A DNA stretch of 64,000 bases from Paenibacillus sp. RC67 (lineage in GTDB: Bacteria > Bacillota > Bacilli > Paenibacillales > NBRC-103111): assembly GCF_030020805.1 (NCBI RefSeq), contig NZ_CP125098.1:6595501-6659500 (forward strand). Direction: 5' to 3'. The translations under genes were made by a program, and so were the position numbers. Below are positions 47,847-56,774 of the stretch, one piece after another (the stretch's first letter is position 1; each line of letters begins with the position of its first letter). The notes beneath the pieces were generated by a model. It was not told where the DNA came from. It searched no databases and saw nothing but the letters and a program-made list of their open reading frames with translations.

Positions 47847-48776
47847 TTATTCTTTGAACAGAAATTCAAACACGGACGTACCCATTCGTCCTCTATCCAT
47901 ACATTGCGCGAAATTATGAGCGGAATTCGGAATAAGCTTAAATAAAAACACATTAGTAAGCGCTTTCGATTTGGCAGCTTCGTTCATTGCTTCTACCCAT
48001 CTTTGTCCTCGCTCTACCCTATTGCCCCCTTGCTGGGCGTCAATATCCGGTGATTGCTCTAGAGCATCTCCATGATTCGTATCCCGCTCGCCAACCAGCA
48101 CGAGCGTTGGAATGCTTAAAAATTTCATCGGGTCCAACAGCAAATCAGGCATATCGGGGATCCCCTCCCGTATTCCCTGCGGATATGACAGCGACCTATC
48201 AGGGAACGTGTACCAGCCTGCTGCACCAACCACTAGCCTAGCAATCCGCTCAGGATGTGCCATCGCATACCGATGAGCAAATTGTCCGCCTCCGGAGTAA
48301 CCGAACAGGTAGAGCTGTTTCGTACTCGCACTCGTTATGCGGCCTGTTTCCTCTACGATAAGGTCAAGCTGCCGATCTGCTCGCACTTGCTTGCCTTTAC
48401 CACCCAGCTGCTGATAGTTCGGCGCACGCTCTTCAGAAAAAAGTGGAGCTATCAGCACGACCCCATAGGCATCCGCAAAAGGGGCAAATTTCTCCGCATG
48501 CAGTTTGGCATCCCGAGAGGTCCCATGCACAGTCACGAACATTGGACTATCTTGCTTAGCTGAAGCCGGTTTGTATACGTAGTACGGTTGGTTCGGATCA
48601 TTCTGCAAATAGCGCAGCTGAATGACGCCTGTTCGCAAAGGGTTCTGCTCCGGCTCCCTGGATTCAACCGACAGGCTTGCACCGTCGTCTATGATCCTGC
48701 TGCATCCCGCTCCCCCTACTACCAACAGTATTAACAAAGCTATACTCCACCATGGCGACAAGACAATGGATCTCAC
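47847..48776 (-). CDS. exported alpha/beta hydrolase lipoprotein
   Basis: 309 residues. Signal peptide with lipobox GGAGC (Cys25), then an alpha/beta hydrolase with TVHGTSRDA, GYSGGGQFAHRYA, VLVGERDT and SAHNFAQCM as oxyanion, Ser, Asp and His regions. Surface counterpart of the cytosolic hydrolase at 45662. GTG start with AAGGTGG six bases upstream; 11 bases after the RpiR stop. Substrate unknown; esterified polysaccharide or polyester are guesses. Confidence 0.87.
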   Translation of the reverse strand: MRSIVLSPWWSIALLILLVVGGAGCSRIIDDGASLSVESREPEQNPLRTGVIQLRYLQNDPNQPYYVYKPASAKQDSPMFVTVHGTSRDAKLHAEKFAPFADAYGVVLIAPLFSEERAPNYQQLGGKGKQVRADRQLDLIVEETGRITSASTKQLYLFGYSGGGQFAHRYAMAHPERIARLVVGAAGWYTFPDRSLSYPQGIREGIPDMPDLLLDPMKFLSIPTLVLVGERDTNHGDALEQSPDIDAQQGGNRVERGQRWVEAMNEAAKSKALTNVFLFKLIPNSAHNFAQCMDRGRMGTSVFEFLFKE

Positions 48777-48787
48777 ACCCCACCACC

Positions 48788-49642
48788 TTACTCGAACAAA
48801 ATATCATAAGCGGAATAAAGCTCCTCCAGCTTCTGAAGCCTGCTCATAATTCGGGTATGATCCTTCATACGCATCCCCACTACGACCAAGTTTAAAAGGC
48901 TAACGACGGGTGCAATGGAATTAAGTCCCGTCTCATCCTTATTTGTATTTGTCAGTAAGGTGTAGCTTGAGATGCAGCCTATAGGAGAAAGCTTGTTATC
49001 GGTAACTGATATAAGTGTCGCCCCCTGCACCTGAGCCGTCTTTGCATATTTATGGGTCTCCCTCGCATAACGAGGAAATGAAATGGCGACCACCACCGAT
49101 TGGTTCGTCAAATTCGCCAGGCCTTCCAGCACATCCCCGTTAGAAGAAATCAGCTTCACATTATCCCGCAAATTTCCAAGCATCATCGCGAACCAGCTTG
49201 CGGCTGCGTAGGAGGAACGGCCTCCAACCACATGCACCGTATCCGCTTGAATGAGGTGATCGATCACTTTATCCATGTGATCCAAATCTAGCTGAGCCAA
49301 GGTTTGTTTGAGAATGTGAATATCCTGCTCAATGATTTTTGCGTACGGATTTCCAGTTCCTATCGCCTCACCCGCATCTTGCTGAGCGGCCAGCTGATTT
49401 TGATCCAATATTTGTTTGCGGATTCCTTTCTGCATCTCGGAAAAGCTATTGAATCCTAATGCATAAGACAGACGTATAACCGTCGTCTCGCTAACTTCCG
49501 TGTCTCTGCTAATCTTGGCGATCGTATCGTAGCTCGCTTTCTCTAGATGCTGCAGAATATACTCCGCCACTTTTTTTTGACCTGCAGATAATCCGTTAAA
49601 TTTTTGCTTAACCAAATCCTCGAACTGCAGCAATTCCGTCAT
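48788..49642 (-). CDS. RpiR-family transcriptional regulator with SIS domain
   Basis: About 284 residues. N-terminal HTH (KISRDTEVSETTVIRLSYALGF, residues about 40-65) and C-terminal SIS sugar-phosphate domain (about 115-260; DTVHVVGGRSSYAAASWF, VVVAISFPRYARET). RpiR proteins sense phosphosugars. First gene of the four-gene operon. AGGAGG lies oddly: too close to TTG 49654 and 14 bases from ATG 49642; I use the ATG, but the TTG is possible. Confidence 0.85.
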   Translation of the reverse strand: MTELLQFEDLVKQKFNGLSAGQKKVAEYILQHLEKASYDTIAKISRDTEVSETTVIRLSYALGFNSFSEMQKGIRKQILDQNQLAAQQDAGEAIGTGNPYAKIIEQDIHILKQTLAQLDLDHMDKVIDHLIQADTVHVVGGRSSYAAASWFAMMLGNLRDNVKLISSNGDVLEGLANLTNQSVVVAISFPRYARETHKYAKTAQVQGATLISVTDNKLSPIGCISSYTLLTNTNKDETGLNSIAPVVSLLNLVVVGMRMKDHTRIMSRLQKLEELYSAYDILFE

Positions 49643-49693
49643 CGTTGCTTTCAAAGCCTCCTTTAATGAATTATATTCTCCTATAAATATATA

Positions 49694-49711
49694 AAGTAGA
49701 ATTATTTACTT
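49694..49711. promoter_or_regulatory. possible RpiR operator
   Basis: AAGTA-N8-TACTT inverted repeat in an AT-rich stretch about 50 bases before the rpiR gene. Weak evidence: short arms and AT-rich context. Confidence 0.3.
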
Positions 49712-49753
49712 CATAATGTAACATACCTATCCTTAAATTGAAATAGGCTAAAA

Positions 49754-49777
49754 AGCAAAAAAAGCCTCCGAAGAGGC
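49754..49777 (-). terminator. terminator of GNAT gene
   Basis: GCCTC-TTCG-GAGGC then TTTTTTTGC on the minus strand. Confidence 0.85.
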
Positions 49778-49798
49778 ACAACAGCATGACAGTCGAAA

Positions 49799-50281
49799 CT
49801 AAGCATGATGAAGCGAATAATGCATAATGAACTCATTCCCGCTCCTGCCCGCTCGGTTGATTCCTTTATAATGAAAGCCAGACTTCTCATATAATCGCTT
49901 TGCCAGCGAATTACTTTCATTAACGGCAAGAACAACCTCATTCACTTGAGGAAAATGATTTAGAACCAACTCAGGCAATTGATTCATCGCCTTGCTTGCC
50001 AAGCCTTTGCCTTGATGGTTCCTGTCGATAGAAAAAGCACGCAATAATAGGGCATCTTTATTACCGGCTAAAGTCCGAAATTCTTCACTATGATGCAAAA
50101 CAAAAAATCCTACAGGCTCTTCCTCCAAAAGGATAACGACCGGATAACGATCCCGATCCTCCAAAGACAAATCGATAATGGCGCTTGGCAAAGCAACAAA
50201 GTTTTTTTGCTCCTCATCCAGCGTAAAGCCTCGAATAGTGGAATCCCATTCCGGACTGTAAAATGCAAGACGACAGCTCAT
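49799..50281 (-). CDS. GNAT N-acetyltransferase
   Basis: 160 residues. Acetyl-CoA loop RNHQGKGLASKAM and the motif-B region SLAKRLYEKSGFHYKG are clear. GAGGAGGGG precedes the ATG. Single-gene unit. Substrate unknown. Confidence 0.87.
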   Translation of the reverse strand: MSCRLAFYSPEWDSTIRGFTLDEEQKNFVALPSAIIDLSLEDRDRYPVVILLEEEPVGFFVLHHSEEFRTLAGNKDALLLRAFSIDRNHQGKGLASKAMNQLPELVLNHFPQVNEVVLAVNESNSLAKRLYEKSGFHYKGINRAGRSGNEFIMHYSLHHA

Positions 50282-50368
50282 TGCGTCCCCTCCTCTTTCA
50301 CAACTTGGTGTGAATACTGTAGTTAGAATAAACCTTTCTATCTACTTTGAGCAAGGGGCAGTAAGTAA

Positions 50369-50521
50369 TCAGCCGACACTTTTCCATAAAGTAAAACTAA
50401 GCTGTGGAGGAGTAAGGGCCCCTATTAGGAAACCGAGAGATGCAAGCTCTTTTGCGGTCGCTTCTCCAATTCCACTAGAAGCGCCCGTAATAATAACAAC
50501 TTTACCTAGAATATTAGACAT
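50369..50521 (-). pseudogene. truncated short-chain dehydrogenase (5' stub)
   Basis: Starts normally at ATG 50521 (AAAGGA upstream) with MSNILGKVVIITGASSGIG, the SDR cofactor-binding TGxxxGxG motif, and helix ATAKELASLG. After about 32 residues the SDR text stops and FLIGALTPPQLSFTLWKSVG follows to a stop. An SDR has about 250 residues, so most of the gene was deleted. Confidence 0.8.
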
Positions 50522-50546
50522 ATAGAATGTCGTCCTTTCGTTATTT

Positions 50547-50876
50547 TTATTCAGCTTTCGAAAACAATTCTTTTGCAACCGTAATGGCTGACATTGCCTT
50601 CGGCCAACCAGCATAAAAAGCAAGATGTGTCATTGCCTCGATTAATTCTTCTTCCGAAAGTCCATTTTGTTTTGCTAAATTTAAATGGGATTTCAGTTGT
50701 TGCGTATTACCGCCAGTAATTAAGCTAGATACGGTAATTAAACAGCGGTCACGTGGAGAAAGCTCCTCACGCTTCCACACATCTCCAAATAAGACATCAT
50801 CGGTTAATTCAGCTATCTTTGGTGCAATATCTCCATACTTTTTCTGTGCGACAGAAAGTTCTTTTGAATCTGACAT
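50547..50876 (-). CDS. carboxymuconolactone decarboxylase (AhpD-like) family protein
   Basis: 109 residues, all helical CMD fold: LSPRDRCLITVSSLIT and QLKSHLNLAKQNGLSEEELIEA, then HLAFYAGWPKAM. The AhpD CxxC pair is absent, so it is of the decarboxylase/unknown type. GAAGGG precedes the ATG. Lies 25 bases upstream of the SDR stub, same strand, in a redox cluster facing an AraC regulator. Confidence 0.87.
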   Translation of the reverse strand: MSDSKELSVAQKKYGDIAPKIAELTDDVLFGDVWKREELSPRDRCLITVSSLITGGNTQQLKSHLNLAKQNGLSEEELIEAMTHLAFYAGWPKAMSAITVAKELFSKAE

Positions 50877-50920
50877 TGAATTTCCCTTCTTTCATTTCAA
50901 GGTCACCCTCTGAGTTATTC

Positions 50921-51923
50921 TTAGCTAAACTCTCTACGACGAGGCAATGAGAACCACAGCCCATCGAGCCATTCCAATTCCTGTTGAGTTAATTCACCCA
51001 GATCAGCAGCACGCAGACTAGCATCCAATTGCTCTGGATGACTCGCACCAATGATAGCGGAGGTGATTCCTGGTTGATGTGTAACCCAACGCACAGCTGT
51101 TGTGGTCGGATCATAGTTATACTCCTGGCACCAGGACTGGTATCTTTTAACAGCATCAAAGTTCGCCTCTTGCCAATAGCGCTCCTGATACAATTTACCA
51201 GCATTGTTTCCAAGTCCGAAGCGAGTCCCTTCTTCAATACTAGCGTTTTTGCTGTAGCGTCCCGTTAACAAACCACCCGCAAGCGGGTTGTAGCTGATAA
51301 TACCAAGCCCTTCATCCAGTGCCATTGGAACCAAGTCGTCCTCGATCATCCGAAATAACAGATTGTAGCGAGGCTGAACGCTCACGATTCGGGCGTAATT
51401 TTTTTCTGTTTGCAATTCCGTTTGCCTTAGCTACTTGCCAAGCACGCCAATTGGATACACCTATGTAGCGTACTTTACCTTGTTCAATGAGATCATCAAA
51501 CGCACGCAACGTTTCATCCACGGGGGTGCTATCGTCGAATTGATGTGCTTGATAGAGGTCGATATAGTCCGTTTTTAAGCGGCGAAGACTATCCTCCACG
51601 GCTGCTATGATGTGCTTCCTGCTTAATCCCTTGTCATTGGCACCAGGTCCCATCACTCCAAAACACTTTGTTGCGAGAACGACTTTGTCTCGTTTACCCT
51701 CTAACCATTCCCCAATAATCGATTCAGTTGCACCGGCGATTTCATACGATGACCTCCCGATCGGATATACATCTGCTGTGTCGATAAAATTGACTCCAGC
51801 ATCAAATGCCTTGTTGAGAATCTCGAACGAGATATTTTTGTCCGCTTGGTTACCGAAAGTCATGGTACCCAGACACAAATTCGTTACTTTTAAGCCTGTC
51901 CTTCCAAGAGAACGAATTTTCAT
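50921..51923 (-). pseudogene. aldo/keto reductase, frameshifted
   Basis: NADPH-dependent reductase. First part from ATG 51923 (GAGGAG upstream): GVNFIDTADVYPIGRSSYE with catalytic Asp/Tyr, ATKCFG lysine, YIDLYQAHQFDD. The frame is lost near the seven-A run (51399-51405 on the plus strand as T); with one base fewer it continues KNYARIVSVQPRYNLLFR to LGIISYNPLAGGLLTGRY and ends at 50921, about 333 residues as usual for the family. One-base lesion or sequencing error. Confidence 0.85.
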
Positions 51924-52046
51924 CCTAATTTCTCCTCTCTGCTGAGTGTGAGCTTTTCGTTCGTCAAAACTGGAACTTATGCCCAAGCAACCGGGTCCTC
52001 TAGCAATAGCTTCTAGTCCATTTTTTCCCAATGTACGCTTTGGCAT
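51924..52046 (-). pseudogene. N-terminal stub of a second aldo/keto reductase
   Basis: In-frame stretch just before the aldo/keto reductase gene begins MPKRTLGKNGLEAIARG and GCLGIS, which matches the start of another aldo/keto reductase (normally K..LG..GLEVS..GLGCMGMS). It is cut after about 27 residues. Remnant of deletion between related genes. Confidence 0.55.
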
Positions 52047-52243
52047 TATTGATCTTCATTTTATTGGTGATATTTTAATTCCTAGTGTTGATCATTGTGT
52101 TCTATCTAAGTATGCAGCAAATAATAAAACGACCGATATCCAATTTATCGCAAATGATTGCCTAATCCTCTCACAACGACTTACACGACAGATGAATATG
52201 CATTATAATGGGACTATTAAAATGAGGGAGCAAGGAGAATCTT

Positions 52244-53149
52244 ATGGCTGAATCCATATATAAACAGCAGGACGAGCTTGCCAAACTTATAGACCGTTAT
52301 TCAGGCCAAGAGGGTGTTAACGCGACTGCGATTCCATCTTTATTTTTTATTCGCCGCTCTAATGTTACCGGTCCAAAGCACAGTGTTTACAAGCCTTCCT
52401 TATGCATTATCGTTCAAGGCGCAAAGGAAGTATGGCTGGCACAGGAGCGCTTTAGGTACAGTCCTGCCGATTACCTTGTTGCATCGGTTGACCTGCCGGT
52501 TATCGGACAAGTTATAGAAGCTTCTTCCGATATTCCGTATTTGGCTCTCAATCTTGTATTTACACCGAGTCAAATCTTAGAGGTTTTACGTGATTCTGAA
52601 ATTCGTGGCGGAAAGAAAGAGAATGCTAAGCGAGCCATGTTTGTCAGCCCTATAGAGTTATCTATGTTGGATGCGGTAATCAGATTAGCTCGTTTGTTAG
52701 ACAACCCGAAGGATATTCCGGTACTTGCTCCTCTGTTTACGAAGGAAATTCTCTATAAGGTTCTGCAAGGGCAGCATGGGGGTACACTGGAACAAATTGC
52801 AATAGAGGGAAGCTCTACCAACCGGATCAGAAACGTTATCGAACAAATAAAGAATAACTATGATAAGTCTTTTAGGATTGAGGAGCTTGCGGAAATAGCG
52901 AATATGAGTGCTGCTTCACTTCATAGGTACTTTAAAGAGGTAACCGCTATGAGCCCTATTCAGTTTCAAAAGCAACTGAGACTACAGGAAGCCCGACGCC
53001 TGTTATTGTCTGAGTCAACAGATGCTGCTGATGTCGCATTCCATGTAGGCTATGAAAGTCCATCTCAGTTCAGTCGTGAATATTCCCGAATGTTTGGTTT
53101 TCCACCAAGAGAAGATATAAAGCGCCTGAGAGCAAAATATGACCAATGA
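52244..53149 (+). CDS. AraC-family transcriptional regulator
   Basis: 301 residues. N-terminal AraC_N domain (PF06719 type; PSLCIIVQGAKEVWLAQERF, VSPIELSMLDAVIRL) and C-terminal double HTH (FRIEELAEIANMSAASLHRY, AADVAFHVGYESPSQFSREY). Divergent from the CMD/SDR/aldo-keto reductase cluster and likely its activator. AAGGAG precedes the ATG. Confidence 0.9.
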   Translation: MAESIYKQQDELAKLIDRYSGQEGVNATAIPSLFFIRRSNVTGPKHSVYKPSLCIIVQGAKEVWLAQERFRYSPADYLVASVDLPVIGQVIEASSDIPYLALNLVFTPSQILEVLRDSEIRGGKKENAKRAMFVSPIELSMLDAVIRLARLLDNPKDIPVLAPLFTKEILYKVLQGQHGGTLEQIAIEGSSTNRIRNVIEQIKNNYDKSFRIEELAEIANMSAASLHRYFKEVTAMSPIQFQKQLRLQEARRLLLSESTDAADVAFHVGYESPSQFSREYSRMFGFPPREDIKRLRAKYDQ

Positions 53150-53357
53150 TTAACACATGAAGATCCCACTCCATGTGTGTGTGGGGACAATACTGAAGAT
53201 TCCGACATGGATATTTATTTTGTTATGTATCATTTGTAATTTTATTCCTATCGACTATCCCCTAATTTCTTTGAAGTATTTTCGTTAAATACTCAGGATA
53301 TTATTATTAAATCAAGGGCGTTGAGTAATTGAACAAACCTGGCCATTACTTTAATAA

Positions 53358-53390
53358 ACAAAAGAGGAGCTGCCGCGAAGCTAGCCCCTC
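53358..53390 (-). terminator. possible terminator of stalk-domain gene
   Basis: GAGGGGCTAGC pairs imperfectly with GCAGCTCCTC, then TTTTG on the minus strand, about 160 bases past the gene. The 399-base gap 53150-53548 holds nothing else that I can support. Confidence 0.45.
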
Positions 53391-53548
53391 AACTATCATA
53401 TCCGTATCAGTAATGGTTAGCGAGATAATTTCTTTTCTCATGCTAATAGAAGTATTACTATTACTATAAACACGCTAATAAACGGCTTTGAAACTAGTTC
53501 TGGTTGTTTTAATGCTCGCCCTTCACTCAACCAGCTTGTTAGGGTTTG

Positions 53549-54214
53549 TTATTTATAAGTCGAGGAGGTCAGCGGAATCAAGAAGCCGCCGCCGGATTTA
53601 GTCTCAATATTGACATAAATATCTTTATAGCCAGCGATATCGACTTCAATTGTCTTTAATCCGTCGTTAATAGAAACCGACTCTTTCTTTAATGTCGCGA
53701 ACGAATCGGTGTCCTTGATCTCGATACTTTCAATATCTTTGCCGAGAGCTGCGACTTGCAAGCTTAGCTTGGAATATTTTTTGTTAGGAGAGAGTATGAA
53801 GCTTCCCGCACTTTCTTTATTAATCAAGACTTCTTTATAATCAGTTCCTTTATAGGTGGTGTCATTTTTGTCTTTAGAAAGGTACGTGTTATCGAATTTT
53901 TCCGTTGAAACCGCAACGCCTTCTGCCTTAACTCCAAGCAGGACCGTGCTCGAGCTGGAATCATAATCGACACCTACCCCCAAAGCATTGGCAATGGCGC
54001 GAACCGGCAAGTAAGTATTCCCCTCATATGTAATGGGTTCAACGACTTTCCCTTGCTCATCCTGCAGTTGTACCGGCTTGCCGTCTACTTTTACTTTCAA
54101 ATCGTGGTTCAGATAAGCTTTGATTTCTTCGAGATTCGTTGCGGCAAATGCCAATGCACCTGCGTTAAGCATCAGGGATGTTCCTAGAACCATTGCTACC
54201 ACTTTTTTATTCAT
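53549..54214 (-). CDS. secreted stalk-domain (copper amine oxidase N-terminal) protein
   Basis: 221 residues. Signal peptide ends near ALAFA. Residues about 40-95 are the Cu_amine_oxidN1 stalk fold (KVDGKPVQL, ITYEGNTYLPVRAIANALG), followed by a beta domain like those binding glycans (SFILSPNKKYSKLSLQVAALG). Wall-associated role is inferred. It is a widespread Paenibacillus type; no catalytic part is present. Confidence 0.82.
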   Translation of the reverse strand: MNKKVVAMVLGTSLMLNAGALAFAATNLEEIKAYLNHDLKVKVDGKPVQLQDEQGKVVEPITYEGNTYLPVRAIANALGVGVDYDSSSSTVLLGVKAEGVAVSTEKFDNTYLSKDKNDTTYKGTDYKEVLINKESAGSFILSPNKKYSKLSLQVAALGKDIESIEIKDTDSFATLKKESVSINDGLKTIEVDIAGYKDIYVNIETKSGGGFLIPLTSSTYK

Positions 54215-54374
54215 TTTGATATCCTCTCCATTGCGTTTAATTGAATAAAACTATGTTTCTCTTCTAATTTACAGTTCAGTGTAATTATACCTGTGAATAG
54301 TTACAATCCTAGGGACCAGAGACATATTTTACTGTATCCGATCCCCTGTCCTATAGGCTTTAAAGAAATCAGCA

Positions 54375-55355
54375 TTAGTTGGCTGTCGATGAATTGTTCC
54401 AATTGGATAAATAAGTAGCCGGGAATGGGATAAAGTTAAGCCTTTCTACCGTTTCTTTAAAGTATGCCATTGAGTTCTCATAAAGAGGGTTATTAGCATT
54501 AGAATAATAATTCAGATGATCCAAACCGATCCATACATGAAATAGGTTTTCAAAAGTATCGTAATCACTTTTTGTACTCTCGGTTGAATAATGCTCCATA
54601 AATGTATTTCTGTACAATTCATATTCATAATCATTGTACTTAAATTTCATCCAGTAGGTCATTCTCGATATGTCAGCTATCCAGTTGTATGACATTGCGT
54701 CATCCCAATCTATTAAAGTAAGCTCGCCCTCCTCATCGATCATTACGTTTTTTGTTGATAGATCACCATGATTTAATACAGATGGAAGGCTTTCGCATAA
54801 ACGAAGTCTGTCAATGACCGGTTTCTTTATTTCCAATAAGCTGTTTTTATCGAATAACTGCTTGTTTATCAAAGCATTCGTAATCTCATCATATTTATCA
54901 TTCATAAAATCAATAAATGAAATATAACCAGCCACGCCACTACCAATGTACCCGTAGTTTTCAATGTGTATCCTATGTATTTTAGATACCAACAGTGCTA
55001 ATTTTTTATAAAACTCTTTTCCCGATTTCAAATCGAAAACAATAGGATCTGCATTTACTCCGGGTAGGTATTCCTCAATCAGAAATCCGGTCTGAAAATA
55101 TGAATCGTTTCTGTCGAATGTAATAATCTTCGCACAGCCAATATGATTTTCGATTAATTTATGATTTATAAAAATGAGTTTTCCGTCTTCGGGCCAGGTT
55201 CTCTTCTTATATAGTTTAAAAATATAAAATTTGCGATCTACTAAAATTTTAAACACTGAATTATTAGGAACGTTCTCAAATTTTTCAACATATTCAACTT
55301 CTGCATTCAATAATTCCTTAGCTTTTCTTCTTATGTGAACGATTAATTCTTCCAT
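54375..55355 (-). CDS. APH-family phosphotransferase, AT-rich
   Basis: 326 residues. Brenner motif NHGDLSTKNVM and metal-binding LIDWDDA, with a WIADISRMTYW helix after it. N-lobe YIFKLYKKR holds the ATP lysine. Clearly richer in A and T than its neighbours, which may reflect recent transfer. GGTGAAG precedes the ATG. Could modify an aminoglycoside, hydroxyurea-like or other small molecule; not decidable. Confidence 0.83.
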   Translation of the reverse strand: MEELIVHIRRKAKELLNAEVEYVEKFENVPNNSVFKILVDRKFYIFKLYKKRTWPEDGKLIFINHKLIENHIGCAKIITFDRNDSYFQTGFLIEEYLPGVNADPIVFDLKSGKEFYKKLALLVSKIHRIHIENYGYIGSGVAGYISFIDFMNDKYDEITNALINKQLFDKNSLLEIKKPVIDRLRLCESLPSVLNHGDLSTKNVMIDEEGELTLIDWDDAMSYNWIADISRMTYWMKFKYNDYEYELYRNTFMEHYSTESTKSDYDTFENLFHVWIGLDHLNYYSNANNPLYENSMAYFKETVERLNFIPFPATYLSNWNNSSTAN

Positions 55356-55533
55356 AGCTTCACCTTAGCCTTTCTACCAGTACATTCTCCCCTAATGAGA
55401 GCTATTCAAGCGCTCGATTTAAATTTACCATATTTTGTATTTTCGTGTGTATGGAAAGTTTTTATAATAGAGAATTGCCCGTTCGTACTATGAGGTGCTG
55501 ACAACATCGCCTTTATTGTTGGCAATGTTAAAT

Positions 55534-55572
55534 AACCAGTCGCCCCTTCATTTCCGACGACTGGTTTTCGTA
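55534..55572 (+). terminator. hairpin with T-run
   Basis: AACCAGTCG / CGACTGGTT stem across a 15-base loop, then TTCG. No plus-strand gene is evident upstream in the 305-base gap 55356-55660; it may instead belong to the minus-strand lipoprotein gene. Confidence 0.55.
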
Positions 55573-55660
55573 ATATGGCAAGATGTTTTGTTCAATGTCT
55601 CACAACCGGGGTACAGTCCCGTCGCAATACCGACTGTGGTTTTTCCTTACTTGCTGAGCT

Positions 55661-55831
55661 TTAGAGATCGAGCTCCTTAACTTCCTTAACGTGCAGCGGT
55701 TGATTCGCACTTCCATTTGTGACTGATGTCATCCCCTCTTCCGCTTTTTTTTCTTCAGCCTTACACCCTCCTGAGAAAGTCGCACCAAACAGTAAAGCCG
55801 TTACGCCAGTGCTGAAAAATATGCTTATCAT
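55661..55831 (-). CDS. small putative lipoprotein
   Basis: 56 residues from ATG 55831, with AGGAG upstream. Hydrophobic N-terminus and lipobox TFSGGC (Cys near residue 23), then a short charged tail (KAEEKKAEEG) of about 33 residues. No family recognised. Such small lipoproteins are easily over-called. Confidence 0.5.
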   Translation of the reverse strand: MISIFFSTGVTALLFGATFSGGCKAEEKKAEEGMTSVTNGSANQPLHVKEVKELDL

Positions 55832-56061
55832 CAAACCCCATCTCCTGACTTGATAGTAATGCAGCACCGTACCTAATGAACGTACCGGTTCACCAAGTGC
55901 AGCGCCAGATAATTAACCCAATCTACAAACCGTCAAATAACCGTCAAAATTCTCGCTGCAAGAATACATCAAGCACTAGCATTGCAAGCATTAGTATCGC
56001 AATATGAATGTCACACCGGCAAGCTGCATTTTGTCATAGGTTCTATAGTACATGCCCCAAA

Positions 56062-56073
56062 TGTCATATGACA
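56062..56073. promoter_or_regulatory. palindrome TGTCATATGACA upstream of Sensor/kinase operon
   Basis: Perfect palindrome 64 bases before the Sensor-domain gene; half sites TGTCA also at 56009-56013 and 56032-56036. Same palindrome at 38498-38509. Candidate site of the NarL-type regulator encoded downstream. Confidence 0.5.
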
Positions 56074-56136
56074 TTTTTACACTGGTGCGAGTGACGCTAG
56101 AAGCCGTACGATGCAGATATTATATGGAGAGGAGCG

Positions 56137-56724
56137 ATGAGCCTCATGAAATCAGGTTTCATCCAAAATGGTTATTTTTTATTATTCACTTTCATAACAG
56201 GATTGTTTTACTTTTGTTTTTACATGGTAGCTCTGTCGTTCAGTTTAAGTCTTTCATTTACGGTAATCGGCATCCCACTAGTTACGCGCGTATTGCGAAC
56301 TACTACAACCTTCATCCAGTTCGAGCGTACGCAGACCAAGATTTATACCGATATTACGACGGCCCCTTACGACAGAAAAGTAACAACCGAAGCATCGGTC
56401 TGGGCTCAAGCCAAATTAGAGCTAACGGATCGCCGCAACTGGTCTGCCGTCTTTTGGTTAATGCAGAAGTTCGTGATCGGACTCGTCAGTCTCGTCAGCG
56501 CAGCCGTTCTCTATTTAGTACCGCTTGCCTTCCTGTTGGCACCTCTTTTGTATCGATTCATTGAAATGAATGTCATTTTCATGCAGGTAGACACTTTTGC
56601 GAAATCACTCCTTGTAATGGCTGTGGGAGCGCTGCTTGCCGCAATAAGCTTCAAGCTTACTGATGCTTTGGCGAAAACAATCGGAGGATATACGGCCAGC
56701 ATGATTCGGCAGCTAAACCGATAG
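56137..56724 (+). CDS. Sensor-domain membrane protein
   Basis: 195 residues, four membrane helices in two hairpins, matching the Sensor domain (PF13796) that usually forms the N-terminus of NarL-type kinases: SLSFTVIGIPLVTRVLR and FIQFERTQTKIYTD. Here it is a separate gene just before a kinase gene. GGAGAGGAG precedes the ATG. Probably the sensing partner of that kinase. Confidence 0.8.
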   Translation: MSLMKSGFIQNGYFLLFTFITGLFYFCFYMVALSFSLSLSFTVIGIPLVTRVLRTTTTFIQFERTQTKIYTDITTAPYDRKVTTEASVWAQAKLELTDRRNWSAVFWLMQKFVIGLVSLVSAAVLYLVPLAFLLAPLLYRFIEMNVIFMQVDTFAKSLLVMAVGALLAAISFKLTDALAKTIGGYTASMIRQLNR

Positions 56725-56774
56725 CTGATTGTTTCCCGCCTTTGTGTAAGGTGCCGCAGCATGAACTAGCAAAT

